The translations under genes and the position numbers were made by a program. 33,460 bases of DNA from JASFRI01 sp050115015 (lineage in GTDB: Bacteria; Acidobacteriota; Polarisedimenticolia; CBDVAL01), in contig JASFRI010000001.1 of assembly GCA_050115015.1 (NCBI GenBank), positions 1 through 33,460 of the forward strand, in the 5' to 3' direction. Every line of letters begins with the position of its first letter. Position 1 is the stretch's first letter. Of the stretch, positions 1 through 6,569 are shown one piece after another. The notes beneath the pieces are model-generated. The model had not been told where the DNA came from. It searched no databases and saw only the letters and a program-made list of their open reading frames with translations.

Positions 1-19
1 CCGCCCGCGCGCCGGGGAG

Positions 20-39
20 GACTTTTCACGTGAAAAGTC
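20..39. promoter_or_regulatory. parS-like palindrome, copy 1
   Basis: A perfect 20-bp palindrome, GACTTTTCACGTGAAAAGTC. Its central 12 bases, TTTCACGTGAAA, are identical to the core of the widely conserved ParB-binding site parS (TGTTTCACGTGAAACA). The two outer positions on each side differ (CT/AG in place of TG/CA). It lies about 10 kb from the putative origin, beside the mnmG-rsmG cluster, where parA-parB are often found. The parS assignment is an inference from the core match. An operator for another dimeric regulator with a CACGTG centre is the alternative. Confidence 0.6.
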
Positions 40-56
40 GGGAGGGGGCGCCGGGA

Positions 57-76
57 GACTTTTCACGTGAAAAGTC
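57..76. promoter_or_regulatory. parS-like palindrome, copy 2
   Basis: A second, identical copy of the 20-bp palindrome, 37 bp from the first when measured start to start. The 17 bp between the copies are purine- and GC-rich and unrelated to the palindrome, so only the palindrome is kept. Two identical AT-rich palindromes in such a GC-rich background are unlikely to arise by chance. Tandem parS-like sites would be a ParB loading centre; a double operator for an off-window gene is the other reading. Confidence 0.6.
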
Positions 77-95
77 GGCCGTTCATCGTCATATA

Positions 96-127
96 TTCGT
101 ATCATGGATGTCTAATTTTCGTATCAT
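96..127. repeat. 10-bp direct repeat pair (TTCGTATCAT)
   Basis: The decamer TTCGTATCAT occurs at 96-105 and again at 118-127, a 22-bp period equal to about two helical turns. The tract 90-127 is AT-rich compared with its surroundings. Spacing on one helix face suggests two regulator half-sites or a promoter-proximal control region. Nothing else in 1-244 looks coding. Confidence 0.4.
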
Positions 128-244
128 CCCCGAGGCCCGCCGACGCCGATGCCGGATCGAGCTTGCGTCTGGGGAACTTGCTCCCCGCGCCCGCCGCGAG
201 GCACGCAGAGGCGCCGGGCCAGGGAGCGGCACGCCGCCATCGGG

Positions 245-1237
245 TCAGGGCTCCGCGGACCCGGGACCGGAGGCGGAAACCACGGCCCCGGAGCCGGCAT
301 CGAGCGGAGGCGGCTCGCCCCCCTCCACCGGCAGCCCCGCCGCCGTCCAGGCCTCCAGGCCGCCGTGCAGCGGACGGACCCGCCCGAACCCCCGGCTCCG
401 CAGCTTCAGCGCCGCCCGGGCGCTGGAGGCCTCGCCGGGTCAGGTGCAGTAGAGGGCGACCTCGCGATCCCGGGGCAGCTCCTCGATCCGCGCCTCCAGG
501 TCCTCGAACGGGATGTGAATCGCTCCCGGGATCCGGCGGGGGTCGCTCCGGAACTCCACCGCGTGCCGGACGTCCACCACCGCGATCGGCTCGCCGTCGC
601 GGAGTCGCCGGTGCAGCTCCACCGCGGGGATGCGCGCCATCCGCAACTCCCGGAGGAAACGGTGGCGGCGGTACCAGCGCCACAGCACGTATCCGGCCAG
701 CGTCGCCACGCCGATGCCGGCCAGCCCCAAGCCGAGACGCCCGATCCGGTCGAGGAGCCAGTCGATCTGATCGTGGAAGGCATGGCCGAGCCCGACGAAC
801 GTCACGACCCAGAGGGCCGACCCGAGGGTGTCGAAGATCAGGAACCGGGCCGTGGGCATCCGCAGCATTCCCGCCATCGGGACCGCCGCGACGCTCAGCG
901 GGGGCAGGAACTTCGCCAGCAGCAGCGATCGTGCCCCCATCCGGGCGAAGACCCGCTCGCTCCGCCGGACACAGGAGTCCGGCTCCAGGGAGATGCGGCA
1001 GATCCAGCGCATCACCATCCCCCCGCGGGCCCTCCCGATCCGGAACCAGACGACGTCCGCCAGCAGGCAGGCGGTGAGGGACAGGAGCAGGACCGCCCAG
1101 AGGCTCATCGAGCCCGACCGCACCAGCGCCCCCGCGCCGACCAGGATCGGGATCGCCGGCAGCGGCAGGCCGCCACGCTCGGCGAGAACGAGCAGGAAGA
1201 GGATGAGATAGCCGTACTGCTCGAGGAACGGGATCAT
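245..1237 (-). CDS. DedA-family membrane protein fused to a rhodanese domain; probable selenoprotein with in-frame TGA
   Basis: Residues 1-190 are a DedA/SNARE-associated membrane protein: hydrophobic segments around 9-20, 44-65, 105-125, 140-152 and 165-188. A rhodanese domain follows at about 203-308. The frame runs from ATG 1237 to TGA 440-442, which would give 265 residues ending ALYCT, in the middle of the rhodanese active-site loop. Beyond that TGA the same frame continues for 64 codons as PGEASSARAALKLRS and then RVRPLHGGLEAWTAAGLPVE, a textbook rhodanese C-terminus, to TGA 245-247. Homologues, as I recall them, read YC-S/T-C-P-N-E-A at this point, so the TGA (residue 266) sits where a Cys is expected, two residues after the presumed catalytic Cys264. 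Read as selenocysteine, the protein has 330 residues. A hairpin suited to SECIS follows at 407-425. DedA proteins act in lipid transport; rhodaneses carry sulfur or selenium. Substrate unknown. The alternatives are a nonsense mutation or a sequencing error. Confidence 0.75.
407..425 (-). promoter_or_regulatory. Candidate bacterial SECIS hairpin
   Basis: On the minus strand, starting 15 nt after the in-frame TGA (442-440), the mRNA reads CAGCGCC-CGGGC-GGCGCTG. This is a perfect 7-bp stem with a 5-nt loop containing G at its second position. One mismatch further out, two more pairs extend it. The distance from UGA to loop (about 21 nt) falls in the range usual for bacterial SECIS elements inside the coding sequence. 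The bulged U of the E. coli fdhF element is not seen, and GC-rich DNA makes short hairpins common. Confidence 0.55.
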
Positions 1238-1353
1238 GGCGGCTCTCGGGATCGGCGCCCGGATTCTACACCCGTCTGCGCGGTACGGGCCCGTGGATCG
1301 GTCCGACGCGTCCGGTGAGGGCGCCGCCGCGCCTCGAACCGGGAGAACCCGCG

Positions 1354-2034
1354 TCAGGGTTCCGGGGACCCGGTGGGATCCGAGGCCGTCCCCAGGACGA
1401 CCAGCGGCGAGGCCGACCGGCCGGGCAGCGGATGGCAGGCGATCTCGCGCAAGGCGCCGGGGAGCGCGGCGCGCACCGCGCGGGCCCCCGCCTGCCCGAG
1501 AAACAGCAGCAGCCGGCCTCCCGGGCGCAGGGCGCCGGCGATCGCCTCCAGGAGTCCGGCGCTCCCCGCCACCGCCCGCAGGGTCAGCACGTCGATCGGC
1601 GCGTGGCGGGCCACGTCCTCCGGCCGGCCCATCCGGTCGGACAGCACCCGGACGCGCTCCCCGAGGCCGGCCTCCCGCACGACCTCCTTCAGGAACGCCC
1701 GCTTGCGGGACGCCGGCTCCAGCAGCGTGCCGCGCAGGTCGGGACGCGCCATCAGGAGCGGTAGCCCGGGGAACCCACCGCCGGAGCCGACGTCGATCAG
1801 GTGCCGGATCGCCCCCCCGGCCGCCGGCAGGAAACGCAGCCCCTCGAGGGACTCCAGGAAGTGGCGTTCCAGGATCGCCGACCGCGAGCGCAGCGACGTC
1901 AGCTTCGCCGTGGGATTCCAGCGATCGAGGAGCTCCAGGTGGAGCGCCATGTGGCGAGCGGCCACGGGATCGAGGCGGAGTCCGCGCGCCGCGGCGAGCT
2001 CGAGGAGCCCTGCGGCGACCGCGGCGCGGCTCAC
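1354..2034 (-). CDS. rsmG: 16S rRNA (guanine-N7)-methyltransferase RsmG (GidB)
   Basis: A SAM-dependent methyltransferase that makes m7G527 (E. coli numbering) in the 530 loop of 16S rRNA. The protein of 226 residues is near the family length. The SAM-binding motif DVGSGGGFPG lies at 81-90, preceded by the family segment WNPTAKLTSL (39-48) and followed by the GRLLLFLGQ strand. The GTG start at 2034 overlaps the mnmG stop as GTGA, implying translational coupling. The frame stays open upstream inside mnmG, but that part is shadow. It is the last gene of the rpmH-to-rsmG run. In many bacteria parA-parB follow here, but the DedA-rhodanese gene takes that place. Loss of RsmG gives low-level streptomycin resistance in known cases. 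Confidence 0.95.
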   Translation of the reverse strand: MSRAAVAAGLLELAAARGLRLDPVAARHMALHLELLDRWNPTAKLTSLRSRSAILERHFLESLEGLRFLPAAGGAIRHLIDVGSGGGFPGLPLLMARPDLRGTLLEPASRKRAFLKEVVREAGLGERVRVLSDRMGRPEDVARHAPIDVLTLRAVAGSAGLLEAIAGALRPGGRLLLFLGQAGARAVRAALPGALREIACHPLPGRSASPLVVLGTASDPTGSPEP

Positions 2035-3941
2035 CGTGGAACGTCCCCCTCCGCGGCGCGCTCGGCCCGGGCCAGATGGACGTCCAGCGCCGCCAGCGCC
2101 GCGGGGGTCAGTCCGGGGATCCTCGAGGCCTGCCCGAGCGTCCGTGGCCGGACCTCCTCGAGCTTCTCCACCGACTCCGCCGAGATCCCGCCCAGGTCCC
2201 GGTAGCGGAAGCCCGCCGGGATGGACCGGGCCTCCGCCGCCGCGAGCCGGCGGATCTCCCGCTCCTGGCGCTTCAGGTAGCCGCCGTACTTCGCGCGGCA
2301 CTCGACGTGGCCGCGTCCCGGGCCGTCCAGCCGGCGCAGCGGGCTGTCCTCACCCGGCGGCAGCAGGGCCAGGATGTCCTCGACCGCGACGCCGTCCCGG
2401 GCCAGGAGCCGCTCCGCCGGGATCGGCCTCTCCCCCAGCTCCAGGCCGGCCTCCTCCCGCGCGCGACGGCGCATGGAGGCCGAGGGGGCGATGGTCCGGC
2501 TCCCGAGCCACGCCAGGGCCCGGTCGGAGCGCTCCCGCCGGTCGCGGTAGCGCTCCCAGGCGGTGTCGTCCACCAGCCCGATCCGGCGCCCGTGGGGCGT
2601 CAGCCTGCGGTCGGCGCTGTCGACGTCCAGCAGGAGCCGGTGCTCGGCGCGGGACGTGAACATGCGGTAAGGCTCCGGGGCCCCCCGGGTGATCAGGTCA
2701 TCGACCATCACGCCGAGGTACCCCTCTTCCCGGCCCGGGATGAAGGAGGGGCACGCTCCGGCCCGGGCCGCCGCGTTGATCCCGGCCAGCAGCCCCAGGC
2801 CGGCAGCCTCCTCGTAGCCGGTGGTGCCGTCGATCTGGCCGGCGAGAAAGAGCCCGGGAATTTCCCGGGCCGCCAGGTCCGGGCCCAGGGACCGCGGATC
2901 GAAGAAGTCGTACTCGACGAGGTAGCCCGCGCGCAGCACCTCCGCGTCCTCCAGCCCCGGCAGGCTCCGGACGATGCGACGCTGGACCCGCTCGGGAAGG
3001 CTGGTGGACAGGCCGTTGACGTAGACGACGTCCGACGCGTATCCCTCCGGCTCCAGGATGAGGGGGTGGGAAGCACGATCCGGGAAGCGCACGACCTTGT
3101 CCTCGAGGGAGGGGCAGTAGCGGGGCCCCCGGGAGTCGATCGCGCCGTTGAACAGCGGCGAGAGGTGCAGGTGCTCACGGACCAGGTCGTGGGCGGCGGC
3201 GACGGTCCGCGCCCGGAAGCAGGCGATCTGCGGGCGGTCGATCGTCGCGGTGCCGAACGAGAAGGGGACCGGACGCGGGTCGCCGGACTGCGCCTCCAGG
3301 CGGTCGAGGTCGATCGTCCGGAGGCTGAGGCGCGGCGACGTCCCGGTCTTCAGGCGACCGCGCCGGAGCCCCAGGGCCGCCAGCGAGTCCGACAGGCGGG
3401 TCGACGCCGGTTCCCCGATACGCCCCCCCGCGCGGCTCCGGGTGCCGACGTGGAGGCGGCCGCGCAGGAACGTCCCCGAGGTGATCACCAGTGCCCGGCA
3501 GGCGATCGACCCGCCGTCCTCGAGGGCAATGCCCGCGACGCGGCGCCCCGTCCCCGGGCGGTGGACGAGCACCTCCGCCGCCAGCCCCTCGACGACCCGG
3601 AGACGCGGCTGTTCGGCGATGGCGCGCTGCATCCGGGAAGCGTAGACCGCCCGGTCCATCTGGGCGCGGGGCCCGCGCACCGCCGGGCCGCGGCTGCGGT
3701 TCAGCAGGCGGAACTGGATGCCGGTGTCGTCCGCGGCGCGCCCCATCTCCCCGCCGAGGGCGTCGATCTCGCGCACCAGGTGGCCCTTCCCCAGGCCGCC
3801 GATGGCCGGATTGCAGGACATCCGGGCGATGGCGTCCCGTCGCGGCGTGACCAGGACGGTGTCGCAGCCCAGCCGGGCCGCCGCCAGGGCCGCCTCGCAG
3901 CCGGCGTGCCCGCCCCCCACCACGACGACGTCGGCCCGCAT
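2031..3941 (-). CDS. mnmG: tRNA uridine-5-carboxymethylaminomethyl modification enzyme MnmG (GidA)
   Basis: The FAD- and NADH-dependent partner of MnmE in making cmnm5U/nm5U at the wobble U34 of certain tRNAs. The N-terminal dinucleotide-binding motif GGGHAGCEAA starts at residue 9. Family blocks are easy to see: NPAIGGLGKGH, the RGPAVRGPRAQMDR segment, CPSLEDKVVRF and GYEEAAGLGLLAG. Length 636 is standard. The ATG at 3941 overlaps the mnmE stop as TGATG; a GTG one codon earlier (3944) is also possible but less likely. Its stop overlaps the rsmG start. The order mnmE-mnmG-rsmG is the classic origin-proximal one, and the overlaps argue for one transcript. Confidence 0.97.
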   Translation of the reverse strand: MRADVVVVGGGHAGCEAALAAARLGCDTVLVTPRRDAIARMSCNPAIGGLGKGHLVREIDALGGEMGRAADDTGIQFRLLNRSRGPAVRGPRAQMDRAVYASRMQRAIAEQPRLRVVEGLAAEVLVHRPGTGRRVAGIALEDGGSIACRALVITSGTFLRGRLHVGTRSRAGGRIGEPASTRLSDSLAALGLRRGRLKTGTSPRLSLRTIDLDRLEAQSGDPRPVPFSFGTATIDRPQIACFRARTVAAAHDLVREHLHLSPLFNGAIDSRGPRYCPSLEDKVVRFPDRASHPLILEPEGYASDVVYVNGLSTSLPERVQRRIVRSLPGLEDAEVLRAGYLVEYDFFDPRSLGPDLAAREIPGLFLAGQIDGTTGYEEAAGLGLLAGINAAARAGACPSFIPGREEGYLGVMVDDLITRGAPEPYRMFTSRAEHRLLLDVDSADRRLTPHGRRIGLVDDTAWERYRDRRERSDRALAWLGSRTIAPSASMRRRAREEAGLELGERPIPAERLLARDGVAVEDILALLPPGEDSPLRRLDGPGRGHVECRAKYGGYLKRQEREIRRLAAAEARSIPAGFRYRDLGGISAESVEKLEEVRPRTLGQASRIPGLTPAALAALDVHLARAERAAEGDVPR

Positions 3942-5311
3942 CACTTGCCGATGCAGAAGGTGGAAAAGATCCGGTCGTAGATCTCCTCCCCGCCCATCTC
4001 CCCGGTCAGCCGCCCGAGGGCGACGGCGGCGGCCTCCAGATCCGTGAGCAGCAGCTCCTCGCCGCGACCCTCCAGGGCTGCCGCCCGGGCCCGCCCGAGG
4101 GCCTCGAGGCAGGCGACGACCTCGCGCTGCTGGCGGCGCCGGGTCAGGGGAACGTCACCCCCCTCCGCGACGTGGGGGAGGTACCGGCCGATGGCCGCGA
4201 GCAGCGCGTCGATCCCCTCCCCCGTGCGCGCGGAGACCTCGATCACCTCGCCGCGGGTCATCCTGGCACGCAGGACGGCCGCATCGACCCCGGGCGTCAG
4301 GTCCCGCTTGCTGACCAGCACGAGCGTGTCCGGGGAGGACTCGTCCAGGAGCGCGAGATCCTCCGGGCCCGGAGGCCGGGAACCATCGACCACGAGGAGG
4401 ACGAGGTCCGCGCCGCGGCGCGCCTCGTCCGCCCGGCGCACCCCTTCCGCCTCGATCCGGTCGCCCGCCTCGCCGCGACCCGCGGTGTCCACCAGCTGCA
4501 GCGGGACGCCGGCCACCTCGACCGTCTCGGAGACCAGGTCCCGGGTCGTGCCAGGCGTCTCCGTGACGATGGCACGGTCATGGCCCACGAGCCGGTTGAA
4601 GAGACTCGACTTCCCCGCGTTCGGGGTGCCCGCGATCACCACGGTGGCGCCGCTCCGGAGCAGGCGGCCGCGGGTGAAGGACCTCTCGAGCTCCTGCAGT
4701 GGCGCCGTGATCGCATCCAGCCGCCCGAGGATCTCCGGCCGCATGATCGTGGTGTCGTCCTCGTCCGGGAACTCGAGGGAGGCCTCGAGCCGCGCCACGA
4801 GGTCGACGAGCGCCTCCCGCGGGCCGGAGAGCCGGCGGGAAAGCGCCCCCTCCGCCTGCTGGAACGCGGTGCGGGCCTGGTGCAGGGTGCGGGCCGCGAC
4901 GAGGTCGTCGATCCCCTCGGCCTGGGTCAGGTCGAGGCGCCCGTTGCGGAACGCCCGGTACGTGAACTCCCCCGGCTCCGCCATGCGGGCACCGGCCGCC
5001 ACCGCCGCGTCCAGGAGCCGGCCGAGGAGGTAGGGGGACCCGTGCAGGGTGATCTCGACGGTGTCCTCACCGGTGAACGACCGGGGTCGACGGAAGAAGA
5101 CCAAGAAGCCCCGGTCCAGGGGAGCGCCGTCCGGGTCGAGCGCCGTGCCAAAGCTCGCCCGGGCGTGCCCGGGTCGGACGGCATCCCGGCTCGGGCGGAA
5201 CACTGCGGCACCGACCGCCTCCGCGTCGGGACCGCTGATCCGCACGGTGCCCATCCCCCCGCGGCCCGGCGGCGTCGCCACGGCGGCGATGGTCCCACCG
5301 TCGTCGATCAC
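3941..5311 (-). CDS. mnmE: tRNA modification GTPase MnmE (TrmE)
   Basis: The GTPase partner of MnmG in U34 modification. The N-terminal formyl-tetrahydrofolate-binding domain covers about 1-120 (ATPPGRGGMGTVRISGP near the start). A helical domain carries the inserted G domain with P-loop GTPNAGKSS (228-236), the G2 loop with TTRD (255-258), DTAG (275-278) and SAR (360-362). The G4 box reads SKRD (334-337) rather than the usual NKxD. The C-terminus ends FCIGK, keeping the catalytic Cys of the CxGK motif. Length 456 is typical. The gene starts at ATG 5311, about 35 bp after jag, and its stop overlaps mnmG. Confidence 0.97.
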   Translation of the reverse strand: MIDDGGTIAAVATPPGRGGMGTVRISGPDAEAVGAAVFRPSRDAVRPGHARASFGTALDPDGAPLDRGFLVFFRRPRSFTGEDTVEITLHGSPYLLGRLLDAAVAAGARMAEPGEFTYRAFRNGRLDLTQAEGIDDLVAARTLHQARTAFQQAEGALSRRLSGPREALVDLVARLEASLEFPDEDDTTIMRPEILGRLDAITAPLQELERSFTRGRLLRSGATVVIAGTPNAGKSSLFNRLVGHDRAIVTETPGTTRDLVSETVEVAGVPLQLVDTAGRGEAGDRIEAEGVRRADEARRGADLVLLVVDGSRPPGPEDLALLDESSPDTLVLVSKRDLTPGVDAAVLRARMTRGEVIEVSARTGEGIDALLAAIGRYLPHVAEGGDVPLTRRRQQREVVACLEALGRARAAALEGRGEELLLTDLEAAAVALGRLTGEMGGEEIYDRIFSTFCIGK

Positions 5312-5345
5312 CGGCGCACCGGGATCGGACGGGAGCCCCGGCCCC

Positions 5346-6509
5346 TCAGCGTCGCCCTCCCCGGTTGCGGGGGCGGCGACGGCGACGGGAGGGGCCCCGC
5401 CGATCCCCGCCGCCCTCGCGCGCGGCCCGGGGCGTCGTGATCTCCACCCGCTTCAGGAAGGAATCGCCGTGGCTGACGGTGGTGACATCCGGATCGTCCC
5501 TCAGGGCGAGGTGGATCAGCCGTCGCTCGAACGGGTTCATCGGGCCGAGGGTCTCGGGCCTTCCGGTCTCCCGGACTTGACGCGCCGCCTCCTTCGCCTC
5601 GGCGACCAGCCGGTCCTGCCGCTCCTTGCGATAGCCGTTGACGTCCAGCACGAGGCGCGCGGGTCCGCCTCGGTAGACCATCTTGTTGAGCAGGAACTGC
5701 AGGGCGTTCAGGCCCTCGCCGCGCTCCCCGAGCAGGAACTCGCCGTCGTCGCCGTCCATCGGGATGTAGACGTGATCCTCCTGGAGCTCGTAGTCGATGT
5801 CGAGCTCCATGCCGAGGTCGTGGATCAACGGCGGCAGCATCTCCCGGGCCCGATCCAGCCCCGTCTGGAGCTCCTCCGGATCGGGGCCGGCGGGCGCGGG
5901 CCGCGAGGGCCGGCCCGCCCGGGGACGCGAGCGGCGGGGACGCTCCTCCTCGGGCTCGAGGTCCCCGTCCCGGTCCCGCCCCTCGTCATCGTCCGGCTCC
6001 TCGTCCTCGTCCCGCTCCTCGTCCACCTCCTGGTCGACGTCCTCCACCTCCGCGCGACGGGGTCCCGGCCGCCTGCGGGCGTGCCGGGCCTCCTCGATGG
6101 GATCATCCGCCTCTTCGTCCAGGTCCGCGCCGGACGCGGCGATCGGTGCGAGGTCCTCCTCCTCGTCCTCCTCTTCCTCCTCTTCCGGAAGCTCCTCCGC
6201 GTCCTCGTCGTCCAGCTCCTCCGCGGCGTCCTCCCCCTCGTCCGCAAACTCGTCCTCCTCCGCGGCCTCATCCTCCTCCGCGACCGGCTCCGGCCGGCGC
6301 GACGGCCTCGGCGCGGGGGCCGTCCGGCGCTCCGCGGCGGGCTCCTCGCCCGGGCCGAGGACCAGGATGCGGGCGGGCCTGGTATCGCGCACCCCACGGT
6401 CCAGGATCTTGTAGCGCATCTTGTCGATCTCGATCCCCATCTCCTGGGAGGCCGTCCAGACGGCGAGATCCACGCTCTTCCCCTCGAACTCCCTGCCTTG
6501 ATTCCCCAT
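5346..6509 (-). CDS. jag: Jag/KhpB-type RNA-binding protein (Jag-N, KH, R3H) with long acidic linker
   Basis: A Jag (SpoIIIJ-associated, KhpB) protein, a single-strand-RNA-binding partner of KhpA in several bacteria. The Jag-N domain lies at about 1-53 (GKSVDLAVWTASQEMG). The KH domain at about 225-300 has its GxxG loop as GERG (261-264). The R3H domain is at about 322-360, with Arg329 and His333 forming the R-x3-H signature. Between them is a disordered stretch of about 150 residues (55-210), first very rich in Glu and Asp (76-120) and then mixed-charge. The last 20 residues are Arg-rich. It lies downstream of yidC, the conserved yidC-jag pair. The linker is unusually long but still in frame, with no sign of decay. 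Confidence 0.93.
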   Translation of the reverse strand: MGNQGREFEGKSVDLAVWTASQEMGIEIDKMRYKILDRGVRDTRPARILVLGPGEEPAAERRTAPAPRPSRRPEPVAEEDEAAEEDEFADEGEDAAEELDDEDAEELPEEEEEEDEEEDLAPIAASGADLDEEADDPIEEARHARRRPGPRRAEVEDVDQEVDEERDEDEEPDDDEGRDRDGDLEPEEERPRRSRPRAGRPSRPAPAGPDPEELQTGLDRAREMLPPLIHDLGMELDIDYELQEDHVYIPMDGDDGEFLLGERGEGLNALQFLLNKMVYRGGPARLVLDVNGYRKERQDRLVAEAKEAARQVRETGRPETLGPMNPFERRLIHLALRDDPDVTTVSHGDSFLKRVEITTPRAAREGGGDRRGPSRRRRRPRNRGGRR

Positions 6510-6569
6510 GTCTCTGACTCCGTGCGCCGGGCGCGGCGTGGAGGGGCTGCCGTCCGTCGACGGGCCCCT

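Noticed and set aside
440..1237. Reading the DedA-rhodanese gene as a truncated pseudogene ending at 440
   Set aside because: The same frame continues for 64 codons with conserved rhodanese residues and a normal end, which is not expected for a decayed tail; recoding fits better, though a recent nonsense change cannot be fully excluded.
1236..3980. Plus-strand open frame of about 914 codons opposite rsmG and mnmG
   Set aside because: It is antisense to two certain genes and has low-complexity Arg/Pro/Gly/Ala composition without any domain. Long antisense frames are expected at this GC content.
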